Origin: Acidobacteriota bacterium
GTDB lineage: Bacteria > Acidobacteriota > Vicinamibacteria > Vicinamibacterales > JAKQTR01
Length of the DNA stretch: 64,000 nucleotides
Assembly: GCA_029562975.1 (NCBI GenBank)
Contig: JAKQTR010000031.1
Span: 1-64,000 of the forward strand
Reading direction: 5' to 3'
A model generated the notes under the pieces. It was not told where the DNA came from, did no database searches, and saw only the letters and a list, made by a program, of their open reading frames with translations. Shown here piece by piece: positions 9,155 through 18,643 of this stretch. A program made the position numbers and the translations under genes. Within the stretch, counting starts at the first letter, position 1; each line of letters begins with the position of its first letter.

Positions 9155-9699
9155 GTGCCCATCCTGATGGACGGCGAGCGCGTCGGGCGGACGCTCACGC
9201 GAATCGCCCACGAAATCGTCGAGCGCAACCGCGGCGTCGGCGACCTGGCGCTTATCGGCGTCCGGACCCGCGGCGTGCCTATCGCCAGGCGGCTGGCGGC
9301 GATCCTGCGCGAGATCACGGGCGTCGACGTGCCGACCGGCGCCCTCGACATCACGCTGTACCGCGACGACTTGATGAAGTCCGCCGTCGGGCCGCAGCCG
9401 ATCGTCCGCCGGACGGAGATTCCCTTCTCGATCGACGGCCGGCACATCGTGCTGGTGGACGACGTGCTTTACACCGGGCGGACGATCCGGGCGGCCCTCG
9501 ATGCGCTGATCGACTTCGGCCGGCCGAGCACGATCCAGCTCGTGGTGCTCGTCGATCGCGGGCACCGCGAGCTGCCGATCAAGGCCGACTACGTCGGCAA
9601 GAACGTGCCCACCTCGCGGCGCGAGGTCGTGAGCGTGCGCCTGGCGGAGGTCGACGGGGCCGATGAGATCGTTCTGGGCCAGGTCGAAGGAGCGGGGGC

Positions 9700-9703
<4 letters not shown>
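9155..9703 (+). CDS. pyrR: PyrR bifunctional pyr regulator / uracil phosphoribosyltransferase
   Basis: 182 residues. Begins [20 protein letters not shown] and carries the PRPP-binding signature [13 protein letters not shown] (residues about 98-110) and VGVRTRG-like loop (LIGVRTRG). The frame is open far upstream, but GTG 9155 follows GGAGGT at 4 bases and gives the usual PyrR length. PyrR senses UMP and binds a hairpin in pyr mRNA; such a hairpin is present in its own leader at 8981-9013. Its stop overlaps the pyrB start as ATGA, the head of pyrR-pyrB-pyrC-pyrE-like. Confidence 0.93.
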
Positions 9704-10636
<933 letters not shown>

Positions 10637-10653
<17 letters not shown>

Positions 10654-11968
10654 GGGCGCGCGGGTCGTCGATCCCGCGTCGGGCGTCGACGGGGCGCGCG
10701 ACATCCTCGTCGAGGGCGGCCGCATCGCGGACGTTGGCGTGAGCATCGCGCCGGGCGAGGCCGCGGCCACCGCGGTGGTCGAACTCGGGCCGTCGCTCGT
10801 GGTGTGCCCGGGGCTCGTCGACATGCACGTGCACCTGCGGGAGCCCGGCCACGAGCACAAGGAGACCGTGATCACCGGGGCGGCGGCGGCCGTCGCCGGC
10901 GGGTTCACGGCCGTCGCCTGCATGCCCAACACGAGCCCGGTGAACGACAGCGCCAGCGTGACCCGCTTCATCCTCAAGCAGGCTGCCGAGGCGAACCTCG
11001 CCCGCGTCTATCCCATCGGCGCCGTGTCGAAGGGATCGGAGGGCAAGGAGCTGGCCGAGATGGCCGACATGCGCCTCGCCGGCTGCGTCGCGTTCTCGGA
11101 CGACGGGAGGCCGGTGGCGACCGCGCTGCTGATGCGGCGCGCGCTCGAATACGCCGGCATGCTCGGGGTGCCCGTGATCGATCACTGCGAGGACCGCACC
11201 CTGGTCGGCGAGGGCGTGATGCACGAGGGCCTCCACGCCTCTCAGCTGGGGCTGCGGGGCATCCCGTCCGCGGCCGAGGAAGTGGCGGTGCACCGCGACA
11301 TCGTCCTGGCCGGGCTGACCGGCGGCCACGCGCACATCGCGCACCTCAGCGCGGCCGGGTCGCTCGGCGCGGTCCGCGCGGCCAAGGCGCGCGGCATCCG
11401 CGTGACGTGCGAGGTGACGCCCCACCACTTCACCCTGACGGACGAGCGCCTGCTCGCGCCGCTGATGTACGACACGAACCTCAAGATGAATCCGCCGCTC
11501 CGCGAGGCGTCCGATCGCGACGCGCTCCTCGAGGGCATCAGGGACGGGACGGTCGACGCGATCGTGACCGATCACGCGCCGCACCACGCCGACGACAAGT
11601 CGGTGGAATTCGACCGGGCGGCCTTCGGCATTGTGGGCCTCGAGACGGCCGTGTCGCTGGGCCTGGATCGGCTGGTGCACTCCGGGCTGATCGGGCTCGG
11701 GCGCTTCGTCGAACTCTACTCGGCCGGCCCCGCGCGCCTCCTGGGCGTCGCAGGGGGCCGCCTCGGCGTGGGCGATCCGGCGGACATCACGATCCTCGCG
11801 CCGGACCTGCCGGTGACCGTGTCGGCGGCGGCGTTTCGATCGAAGTCCCGGAACACGCCTTTCGACGCGTGGACGCTGCGCGGAGGCGTGGCGGCCACCA
11901 TCGTCGGCGGGAAGCCGCTCTACGTGAACCCGGACGTGGTGCAGGTGGGCGGGCTGGGGAGGGCGTAG
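10637..11968 (+). CDS. pyrC: Dihydroorotase
   Basis: 443 residues. Zinc amidohydrolase cyclising carbamoyl-aspartate. Metal ligands are seen in [26 protein letters not shown] and [12 protein letters not shown] follow, with the late [12 protein letters not shown] block. This is the longer class I form found with Bacillus-type pyr operons. GGGAGGGAGC precedes ATG 10637, inside the end of pyrB. One base separates its stop from the next gene. Confidence 0.96.
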
Positions 11969-11969
11969 C

Positions 11970-12590
11970 GTGGGACGGCGAGAGGACATCCGCCGCAAGG
12001 CGGTGGAGGACCTTCAGCGGTTTGAGGTGCTCATGCTCGACGGGCACTTCGACTACGGCAACGGGTACCACGGCCGGGTCTACCTGAACCCGCACCAGCT
12101 GTTCCGGTATCCGTCCACGATCTGGCGCTTCGCGCAGGATCTCATCGAAATCATGCCGACGGGCCTCGTGGAGGACGCCGACGTGGTCGCCGGGCCCGTG
12201 ACCGGGGGCGCGCTCCTCGCGCACACCATCGCGGGCCTGCTCGACAGCCGCCGGCGGCTGACGCAGCCGGCGCGGCTCTTCGCGCCCTTCGCGCCAGACG
12301 CGCAGCGCGGCCACGCGCTCCGCTCGTTCTACCGGCAGCAGATCGAGGGCAGGCGCGTGCTGCTGGCTGATGACGTGCGCAACACGGGCCAGACCTTCGA
12401 GCGGTGCGCGGCGCTGGTGCGCGAGGCCGGGGGAACCGTCATCGGCACCGTCGAGATCTACGACCGCATGGAAGCGGTCGTGGACCTTGGCGTGCCGAAC
12501 ATCGCCCTGGCGGAGTACCGGGCGAACGACAACCACCCGGCCGCCGAGTGCCCGCTGTGCCGCGAGGGCCGTCCGGTGACGGCGTTCTGA
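11970..12590 (+). CDS. Orotate phosphoribosyltransferase-like PRTase, second PyrE-type protein
   Basis: 206 residues from GTG 11970 with GGGGAGGG upstream. A type I phosphoribosyltransferase: the PRPP loop reads RVLLADDVRNTGQTFE and an earlier GPVTGGALLA loop matches the pyrophosphate-binding region. The N-terminus FDYGNGYHGRVYLNPHQLF replaces the usual GxxSxxY orotate loop. The C-terminus AECPLCREGRPVTAF resembles the CPLC tail of the other PyrE (22847-23437). As the fourth gene of the pyr operon it is probably linked to pyrimidines, but a canonical pyrE exists elsewhere, so its base may differ. Confidence 0.75.
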   Translation: MGRREDIRRKAVEDLQRFEVLMLDGHFDYGNGYHGRVYLNPHQLFRYPSTIWRFAQDLIEIMPTGLVEDADVVAGPVTGGALLAHTIAGLLDSRRRLTQPARLFAPFAPDAQRGHALRSFYRQQIEGRRVLLADDVRNTGQTFERCAALVREAGGTVIGTVEIYDRMEAVVDLGVPNIALAEYRANDNHPAAECPLCREGRPVTAF

Positions 12591-12602
12591 TCGCGGGCGA
12601 CG

Positions 12603-13562
12603 ATGGCGTTCCAGCGGCCGGCCCGAGCGCGCCGGCGTGCGGCCCTCACGAGCGGGCCGGCCCCGGGCCTTGAGCGGCTCGCGCTCAGGAGCCGGCTGGA
12701 GCCGCTCTACCGCGCGTGCAACGTCGGCGGCGCGGTCGCCGACCCGGTCGAGGCGGTCCGGGCGTACACGGACCCTGCTGATCGGGAGGTCGCCGGGTTC
12801 ATCGCGGCCGGCCTCGCATTCGGCCGCGTCGCGAGCATCCTCGGAGCCGTCACCCGGGTGCTCCGCTGCATGGGCCCGTCGCCAGCCGCGTTCGTCCGGC
12901 GCTTCGACCCGGGGCGGGATGCGCGGCGCCTCGACGGAGTCGTCCACCGCTGGATCCGCGGCCGGGACCTGTCGGCGCTGCTGCTCGTCTTGCGCCGCAT
13001 GCTGGACGGCGCCGGTTCGATCGAGGGGTTCTTCCTCTCCGGCGACGATCCCGGCGCGCCGGACATCGAGCCCGGCCTCGAGTCGTTCTGCGCTCGCGCG
13101 CGCGACATCGACGTGCGGCCGGTCTACGGGCGTCGCGCGGCGCGCCCGGGCGTGCACGCGTTCTTCCCGCTGCCGTCCGCCGGCAGCGCGTGCAAGCGGC
13201 TCAACCTCTACCTGCGCTGGATGGTCCGGCGCGACGCCGTCGACCTGGGCGTCTGGACCGGCGTGTCGCCCGCCCGTCTGGTGATCCCCCTCGACGTCCA
13301 CGTCGCCCGGGTGGGGCAGTGCCTGGGCCTGACGGCGTACCGCGCGCCCGGCTGGCGGATGGCGGCGTCGATCACGTCGGCGCTGCGAGCGCTCGACCCG
13401 CTCGATCCGGTGCGCTACGACTTCGCGCTGTGCCGCCTGGGCATGGGCGGGCTCTGCGGGTTCAGGACACCGGCGGGGGACTCCCGGTGCCCGCTTCGCG
13501 GCGTCTGCCGGCCACGGCCTCGTAAACCGCCAGGATCCCGTCGATCATCCGGTCGACGCTGA
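12603..13562 (+). CDS. TIGR02757 (DUF2400) family protein
   Basis: 319 residues. Recognised by LEPLYRACN, the ADREVAGFIAAGLAFGRV block, CKRLNLYLRWMVRRD, VDLGVW and IPLDVHVARVG, which run in family order. The fold is thought to resemble helix-hairpin-helix glycosylases; no activity is established that I know. Cysteines in LCRLGMGGLCG-type and RCPLRGVC segments near the end could bind a metal or cluster. The start ATG 12603 has no clear Shine-Dalgarno and relatives begin about 25 residues later, so a downstream start is possible. The last 101 bases lie opposite the convergent glycosyltransferase gene. Confidence 0.8.
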   Translation: MAFQRPARARRRAALTSGPAPGLERLALRSRLEPLYRACNVGGAVADPVEAVRAYTDPADREVAGFIAAGLAFGRVASILGAVTRVLRCMGPSPAAFVRRFDPGRDARRLDGVVHRWIRGRDLSALLLVLRRMLDGAGSIEGFFLSGDDPGAPDIEPGLESFCARARDIDVRPVYGRRAARPGVHAFFPLPSAGSACKRLNLYLRWMVRRDAVDLGVWTGVSPARLVIPLDVHVARVGQCLGLTAYRAPGWRMAASITSALRALDPLDPVRYDFALCRLGMGGLCGFRTPAGDSRCPLRGVCRPRPRKPPGSRRSSGRR

Positions 13563-14592
13563 ACTGCTCGCGCACCCGCTCGAGGCCGGCCTCGCCCATG
13601 CGCCGCCGCAGCGCCTCGTCGCCGAGGAGCCGGAGCAGCGCGGCGGCCAGCGCGGCGGCGTTGTGCGGCGGCACCAGGATGCCCGTCACGCCGTCCTCGA
13701 CGGCCTCGGGAATCCCGCCGGCCGTCGTGCCGACAACCGGTCTGGACGCCGCCATCGCGTCGAGGATGGACGTGCCGAGGCCCTCTGTCAGCGAGCACAT
13801 GACGAACACGTCGAGCCCCTTCAGGAGGGACAGGACGTCGGGCCTGAATCCCGCCAGCTGCACGCGGTGCTCGAGTCCGAGGTGCCTGATCTGCCGCGTC
13901 AGGGCCGGCCGCAGTTCGCCCTCGCCGAAGATGAGAATGTGGGCGTCCGGGACCGCCCGGATGACCGCCGGGGCGGCATCGATGAGGTAGCGCTGGCCCT
14001 TGTGCGGCACGAGCGCGGCCACGTTGCCGATGGTGGGCGACCCCGGCGGGAGCCAGAGCTCCTTGCAGAGGTCGGCCGCCGGCAGGGCCCGGATGCGATC
14101 GACCTGCACGCCCTCGTAGACGGTGAAAGCGGCGTCGGCGGCCACGCCGTCCTCGACCAGCATCGCCCGGATCGCGTTGGAGGAGCAGATGGCCGCGTCC
14201 ACCTGCTGGTACTTCCATCTGGAGAACGCATTCCGCTTGAGGTGGAAGTCCACGCGCCGCGCGATGACGAGCGGCGGCCTCCGGCGATCGGCCATCGCCG
14301 AGATCGCCATGGCCGCCATCGAGACGGCATGCGGATCGTGGGCGTGAACCACGTCCGGCTTGAGGTCGCGCACGACGCGCGCGAGGCGGAACGCGGCGGC
14401 GAAGTCCATCTCGTGGGCTGGCGCGATCAGCACCAGGTCGTGGCCCTCGCTCGCGCGGCGGGCGAGTTCCCCGCCGGGGCGGGCGACGAGCACGGCGCGG
14501 TGGCCGCGGGCGCGCAGCCCCAGGACGGTCAGGAGGACCTGGTTCTGGCCCCCGCGCCACGTGCGGGCCGTGTCGATGTGAAGGGAGAACAT
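13462..14592 (-). CDS. GT4-family glycosyltransferase
   Basis: 376 residues, two Rossmann domains of the GT-B fold. The N-terminal RTWRGGQNQVLLTVLGL acceptor loop and DVVHAHDPHAVSMAA are typical of LPS-core or cell-wall glycan enzymes. The C-terminal domain has GEGELRPALT and the donor-binding TEGLGTSILDAMAASRPVV with its E-x7-E pattern. Probably cytoplasmic face of the inner membrane. A heptad array separates it from the GT2 gene downstream in the plus direction; both point the same way and may act in one pathway. Sugar unknown. Confidence 0.88.
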   Translation of the reverse strand: MFSLHIDTARTWRGGQNQVLLTVLGLRARGHRAVLVARPGGELARRASEGHDLVLIAPAHEMDFAAAFRLARVVRDLKPDVVHAHDPHAVSMAAMAISAMADRRRPPLVIARRVDFHLKRNAFSRWKYQQVDAAICSSNAIRAMLVEDGVAADAAFTVYEGVQVDRIRALPAADLCKELWLPPGSPTIGNVAALVPHKGQRYLIDAAPAVIRAVPDAHILIFGEGELRPALTRQIRHLGLEHRVQLAGFRPDVLSLLKGLDVFVMCSLTEGLGTSILDAMAASRPVVGTTAGGIPEAVEDGVTGILVPPHNAAALAAALLRLLGDEALRRRMGEAGLERVREQFSVDRMIDGILAVYEAVAGRRREAGTGSPPPVS

Positions 14593-14595
14593 CGG

Positions 14596-14650
14596 GGAAT
14601 CCAGGAGCCGGAATCCGGAATTCAGAATTCAGCTTCAGAATACAGGATTC
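14596..14650. repeat. Heptad repeat array, AT-rich type
   Basis: Units GGAATCC, AGGAGCC, GGAATCC, GGAATTC, AGAATTC, then a 6-nt slip (AGCTTC), AGAATAC, AGGATTC. Fills the gap between two glycosyltransferase genes, starting 4 bases beyond the GT4 start codon. Confidence 0.75.
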
Positions 14651-14675
14651 GGCAGGCGGGACGCTGGCCGCGCTC

Positions 14676-14710
14676 CTATTCTGGATTCTGACTGCTGGAT
14701 TCCGGATTCC
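14676..14710. repeat. Heptad repeat array forming the end of the GT2 gene
   Basis: Five exact 7-nt steps: CTATTCT, GGATTCT, GACTGCT, GGATTCC, GGATTCC. The array begins exactly at the stop codon of the GT2 gene and encodes its final residues (NPESSSQNPE). Confidence 0.7.
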
Positions 14711-15449
14711 TCTCGGCCTCCCAGAGCTTCACGAACTTCAGCCGCACGTAGTGCGCGTTGAGCGACGAGACGATGAGCCCCGCCATGCCGTCGCGGAACC
14801 CGCCTCGCAGGACGTAGTTCCGCACGAAGGCCGCCAGCGGGTGGACGGCAATCTGCCAGGCCGCGGCGCTCCGCCCGTCCTCGCGCATCTGCCGCGCGGC
14901 CAGCGACGAGTAGCGGTCGATCGTCCGGAGGTGGTCGGACACGCTCCGGTAGGGATGGTGCTGCAGCTCCGCGCACAGGCGCCCCACGGGGCCGTCGGCC
15001 TGCACCGACTCGTGGACGTGCCGGCCCGTCCACCGGGCTCTTCGCCGGTCGTAGAGCCTGAGCTGGCAATCGGGATACCAGTCGGTCGAGCGGATCCACC
15101 GCCCGAGGTAACGGCTGACCCTCGGGACGCGGAAGCCGGCCTCGGCCGGTTCGGACGCCAGGCGCCCGCGGATCTCGGCGGCGAGCTCCGGCGTCGCGCG
15201 CTCGTCGGCGTCGAGGGAGAACACCCAGTCGTGGCGCGCCAGCGACGCCGCGTGGTTCTTCTGGTCCACGAAGCCCGGCCACGCCCGGACGATCACGCGG
15301 TCGGCGTAGCGCTTCGCGATGGCCGCGGTGTCGTCCGTGCTCTCGGCGTCGACCACGACGATCTCGTCGGCCCAGCGGACCGACTCGAGCGCGGCGGCGA
15401 TGTTGGCCGCCTCGTTCAGCGTGATGATCGTGGCGGTGACGCCCGGCAC
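14676..15449 (-). CDS. GT2-family glycosyltransferase, WaaE/KdtX-like
   Basis: 257 residues. GT-A fold: ATIITLNEAANI nucleotide loop, VVVDAESTDDTA, then FVDQKNHAASLA and VFSLDADERATPEL, a pattern shared with LPS-core beta-glucosyltransferases (WaaE/KdtX). C-terminal region NYVLRGGFRDGMAGL suggests membrane association. I start at GTG 15449 (MPGVTATIITLNE); TACGAT lies 7 bases before it. The last ten residues are encoded by a heptad array and look like non-homologous tail. Confidence 0.87.
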   Translation of the reverse strand: MPGVTATIITLNEAANIAAALESVRWADEIVVVDAESTDDTAAIAKRYADRVIVRAWPGFVDQKNHAASLARHDWVFSLDADERATPELAAEIRGRLASEPAEAGFRVPRVSRYLGRWIRSTDWYPDCQLRLYDRRRARWTGRHVHESVQADGPVGRLCAELQHHPYRSVSDHLRTIDRYSSLAARQMREDGRSAAAWQIAVHPLAAFVRNYVLRGGFRDGMAGLIVSSLNAHYVRLKFVKLWEAERNPESSSQNPE

Positions 15450-15456
15450 GAGGGGG

Positions 15457-15462
15457 ATCGTA
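15457..15462 (-). promoter_or_regulatory. -10 box of a probable leaderless promoter (GT2)
   Basis: Minus-strand TACGAT, then CCCCCTC, then GTG at 15449. Same geometry as at 3662, 6910 and 18502. Confidence 0.45.
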
Positions 15463-15471
15463 TCAAAAGAC

Positions 15472-15506
15472 GGATTCCGGAATGCGGAATTCAGGATCCA
15501 GAAGGG
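15472..15506. repeat. Heptad repeat array
   Basis: Five exact 7-nt steps: GGATTCC, GGAATGC, GGAATTC, AGGATCC, AGAAGGG, between the GT2 promoter and the end of the SIS gene. Confidence 0.7.
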
Positions 15507-15529
15507 AGGCGACTGCCGCCCGCGAACCC

Positions 15530-16297
15530 CTACACGCCCGCCACCCGCCGCTTGTACTCCGCGAGCGCCTCGTCGAGGCGCTGCCGCGCCGTGGCGTCGC
15601 CCGGCACGTTGTGGGAGGGGTTGATGTAGAGCTTCACGCCCCGCGCGGCCAGCAGCTCCGCGACCGTGCACACGGTCATCCACGCGCACGTCACGAAGGC
15701 CACGGTCGAGATCGGGCCCACCTTGTCCTGGTGACCGGGCACGGGCACGCTGGCATCGCCGATCGGCGCGCAGGTGTCCACGACCACGTCGGCGACGTCG
15801 AAGATCGTGCGGCCGCAGGAGTGCCTGGCGGGCCTCCCGGCGGCGGCGGCCGCGGAGCCGTACGCGACGAGGGTCATCCCGAGCCGCTTCGCCTCGAGCG
15901 CGACGTCGATGTTCACGCTGTTGATGCCGGAGTGCGAGAAGATCCACATCGTGTCGCGCGGGTCGAAGGTGTAGCCCTTCATGATCTCCACGCCGTAGCC
16001 CTCGACGCGCTCGAGGAAGACGAACTGGTGGACCCCCATCTCCCCGGTGATGCGGGTGAAGAAGCTCAGCGGCAGCTCGATCATCGGGTGGAAGCCGACG
16101 AACCCGCCGATGCGGGGATAGAGCTCCTCGACGGGAATCGTGGCGTGTCCGCAGCCGAACAGGTGCACCCATCGGCGCGCCTCGATGGAGTCGGCCATGA
16201 CGGAGGCGGCCTTGCGGATGCTCGGGAGCTGGGTTTCGGCGATGCGGTCCATGACGGACCGCGCGTGCGAGAGCCAGTGCAGGGCGAGTTCGCTCAC
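15530..16297 (-). CDS. SIS-domain sugar-phosphate binding protein (UPF0309-like)
   Basis: 255 residues. The SIS phosphosugar fold shows in VHLFGCGHATIPVEELYPR (phosphate loop) and FSHSGINSVNIDVALEAKRLG. Length and the N-terminal LHWLSHARSVMDRIAETQ match the UPF0309 group. GTG 16297 is chosen because GGAGG lies 10 bases upstream, inside the end of the MFS gene. With the ROK kinase and MFS carrier just upstream it probably isomerises, cleaves or senses a phosphorylated amino sugar; no catalytic claim can be made. Confidence 0.82.
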   Translation of the reverse strand: MSELALHWLSHARSVMDRIAETQLPSIRKAASVMADSIEARRWVHLFGCGHATIPVEELYPRIGGFVGFHPMIELPLSFFTRITGEMGVHQFVFLERVEGYGVEIMKGYTFDPRDTMWIFSHSGINSVNIDVALEAKRLGMTLVAYGSAAAAAGRPARHSCGRTIFDVADVVVDTCAPIGDASVPVPGHQDKVGPISTVAFVTCAWMTVCTVAELLAARGVKLYINPSHNVPGDATARQRLDEALAEYKRRVAGV

Positions 16298-16302
16298 GGG
16301 AG

Positions 16303-17499
16303 TCACGCCTCCGCTGCGCGGTGGACGCGCAGGCGCTTCAGGACGAGGATCAGCAGGCCGGCCGAGAGCGCGAGGCACCCCAGCATGACCGCGGCGTACT
16401 GATTGATGCCGCGGGCGTGGGCCAGCGCGCCGAAGGACTTGTTCATGACCATGTTGCCGACGAGGGCCACGGTGAAGAGCGTGCTGAACGCGGCACCGGA
16501 CCTTGCCGGGAAGAGGTCGCCGACATAGCTCAGCAGGATGGGATAGACGGGCGCGAGGCCCGCGCCGAGGCACAGCGCGGCGGCGAGCGAGGCGGTGTAG
16601 CATGGCGCCTGCCTCAGCACGGCGGCGCCCGTTGCCGCGAGCGCCAGGCCGACGGCCAGCACCGCCTGGGATCGCACGCGCGCCAGCACGCCGCTGAGCG
16701 CCAGCCGGGCGCCCACCATGCCGGCGGTGACCGCCACCAGGCCCAGCTGCGCCCGCCACTCGTCGGCGGCCCGGCCGGCCAGCGTCACGAGCTTGAAGTA
16801 CCGCGTCATCCAGTCGTTCGACATGCCTTCCATGCCGCTCTGGACCGCGAGCGCCAGCACGATCAGCCGGAACACCGGGTGCTTCAGCAGCGCGAAGCCG
16901 CCCGTGAACGACATCGGCTCGCCGCGCCGCTTCGGGGGCGGGAAGCGGATCACCGTGAACGCGGCCGCCGGCGCGAGCGCCAGCAGGCCCACGCCGGACA
17001 CGATCGAAGACAGCGCGTAGCGCCGCGACAGCGCCGCCAGCGTCCCGGGCATGGTCAGGGCGCCGATGCCGAAGAAGACGCCGAGGAGGCTGAGCCTGGC
17101 GCCGCGGTCGCCCTCGCTCACGTCCGACGCGAGGGCGTTGGTGGCGCCGTTCAGCACGCCGCCGCCGAACCCGATCAGGAAGACGCAGGCCTGGACCATC
17201 CGCCGGCTGTCGGCCGAAGCCAGGCCCTCCAGGCCAGCCCCCACGAGCAGCGCGCAGGCAATCAGCAGCCCCTGGTACCCGAAGCGGTCGGCGACGGGCC
17301 CGAACACGAGCGATCCCAGCAGGATCCCGAACGGGAGCAGGGCCGTCAGCGTGCCGATGGCGTTCATGTCCAGCAGGAACCGCTCGGCCAGCATGTTGTT
17401 CACCGAGCCGAGCGACAGGAACACGATGCCGAAGAGCAGCATGCCGGCGCACGCGGCGGCGAAGACCACGTTGCGGTTGTGCATGGGCCGCGCCGTCAT
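16303..17499 (-). CDS. MFS transporter, sugar-type
   Basis: 398 residues with about twelve hydrophobic segments. The loop between segments 2 and 3 reads GPVADRFGYQ, the MFS signature, and PPPKRRGEP marks the central loop. Begins MTARPMHNRNVVFAAACAG; ATG 17499 overlaps the ROK kinase stop as ATGA. As the middle gene of ROK-MFS-SIS it likely imports the sugar that the kinase phosphorylates. Direction and substrate are inferred from context. Confidence 0.85.
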   Translation of the reverse strand: MTARPMHNRNVVFAAACAGMLLFGIVFLSLGSVNNMLAERFLLDMNAIGTLTALLPFGILLGSLVFGPVADRFGYQGLLIACALLVGAGLEGLASADSRRMVQACVFLIGFGGGVLNGATNALASDVSEGDRGARLSLLGVFFGIGALTMPGTLAALSRRYALSSIVSGVGLLALAPAAAFTVIRFPPPKRRGEPMSFTGGFALLKHPVFRLIVLALAVQSGMEGMSNDWMTRYFKLVTLAGRAADEWRAQLGLVAVTAGMVGARLALSGVLARVRSQAVLAVGLALAATGAAVLRQAPCYTASLAAALCLGAGLAPVYPILLSYVGDLFPARSGAAFSTLFTVALVGNMVMNKSFGALAHARGINQYAAVMLGCLALSAGLLILVLKRLRVHRAAEA

Positions 17500-18494
17500 C
17501 CCGGCCGCCGCCGGCCGGACGCGGCCCGCCGGGCCAGCCATCCCGCCCCGTAGAGGGCAGCGAGGGGGCCGAGCCGTGACGCCTCGAACTTCACGCGCCG
17601 CATCGCGATCGGCTGCGCCCACCGGGCGGCTTCGGCCCTGATCGCCTCGAGCCAGCGCACCGCCGGCCCGAACACACCTCCCCCGAACACGATCGTCTCC
17701 GGGGCGAACAGGCTCACCAGGCTGGCGCACGCGACTCCCCAGGACCTGACGGCGGAGCGGATGACGGCCGCCGCCACCGGGTCGTCGGCGTCGAATGCGG
17801 CGAACACGTCCCGGGCGGTGAGGCCCGAAGCCTTCGAAAGAGGACCGCGGTAGCCGGCCGTGCGCGCGGCCGTGCGCGCGGCCGAGGCTGCGAGGCCGCG
17901 GCCTGACGCGCGCCACTCGAAGTCCCCGCACGCCGCGAACTCGCGGCGGAACGACCGGCCGAGCGCGAGCCATCCGGCGGAGCCGGCGCTGCCGGACGCT
18001 CCGCGCAGCACGCGCCCACCGGCGAGGATGCCGGCGCCGATTCCGGTGCCGACGGCCAGGAAGATCGCATCCCGGCAGCCTCGGGCCGCTCCCTGCCAGG
18101 CCTCGCCGAGGATGCAGGCCGCCCGGTCGCTGTCCACGACGACGGGCGCGCCCTGCGTTTCCGGCAGCGCCGCGATCTCGTCGCGCAGCGGGTAGTCAGC
18201 CCAGCCGGCGATGTTCGGGGCCCACACGCGGCCCGTTCGGGGGCCGGCTATGCCCGGGACCGACACGCCGACGGCTCGGACCTGCAGGCCGCGCTGCTGA
18301 GCCGCGTGCTGGAGGCGGCGGATCTCGCCGCAGACGAGCGAGGCGACGCCCGCTCCCTGGCGGCGGCCGATCTCGCGCACGCGGACGAGCCTCGGACGGC
18401 CGTCGCCGACGAACATGGCGGAGGCGAGCTTCGTTCCGCCGAGATCCAGTGCGATGACGGCGGCGCCCTGCTGAACCTCCGCCTGAGGCTGCAT
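17496..18494 (-). CDS. ROK-family sugar kinase with degenerate zinc motif
   Basis: 332 residues. ALDLGGTKLASAM is the ATP phosphate-1 loop; GVSVPGIAGP, NIAGWADYPL, DSDRAACILGEAW and AVGTGIGAGILAGGRVLRG follow in ROK order, with the late IVFGGGVFG. The zinc region is changed: the usual GEIGH reads GSAGW and the CxCGxxGCxE segment is FAACGDFEWRASG, leaving one Cys. The kinase may therefore be zinc-free or have a different sugar. First gene of ROK-MFS-SIS; TAAGAT is 7 bases before its ATG. Confidence 0.85.
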   Translation of the reverse strand: MQPQAEVQQGAAVIALDLGGTKLASAMFVGDGRPRLVRVREIGRRQGAGVASLVCGEIRRLQHAAQQRGLQVRAVGVSVPGIAGPRTGRVWAPNIAGWADYPLRDEIAALPETQGAPVVVDSDRAACILGEAWQGAARGCRDAIFLAVGTGIGAGILAGGRVLRGASGSAGSAGWLALGRSFRREFAACGDFEWRASGRGLAASAARTAARTAGYRGPLSKASGLTARDVFAAFDADDPVAAAVIRSAVRSWGVACASLVSLFAPETIVFGGGVFGPAVRWLEAIRAEAARWAQPIAMRRVKFEASRLGPLAALYGAGWLARRAASGRRRPG

Positions 18495-18501
18495 GGCGTG
18501 A

Positions 18502-18507
18502 ATCTTA
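18502..18507 (-). promoter_or_regulatory. -10 box of a probable leaderless promoter (ROK operon)
   Basis: Minus-strand TAAGAT, then TCACGCC, then ATG at 18494. Confidence 0.5.
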
Positions 18508-18552
18508 GCAGGAGGGGAGGAGGAAGTACAGGAGGGAAGGGAAAGGAGGGAC

Positions 18553-18643
18553 AGGAGTCGGAATTCAGAGTCCAGCCGTTACCCCTTGTCCCCGTTTGCC
18601 TAGCGCCTGGCGCCCAGCCCCCTGCGCCCAGTCCCTACCTTCC
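18553..18643. repeat. Composite heptad array, AT-type then GC-type units
   Basis: 18553-18580: AGGAGTC, GGAATTC, AGAGTCC, AGCCGTT. 18602-18643: AGCGCCT, GGCGCCC, AGCCCCC, TGCGCCC, AGTCCCT, ACCTTCC, all in strict 7-nt register. A purine-rich GGAGGG stretch (18510-18552) precedes them. The second block overlaps the last codons of the TolC-like gene. The same order recurs at 41849-42029. Confidence 0.7.
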
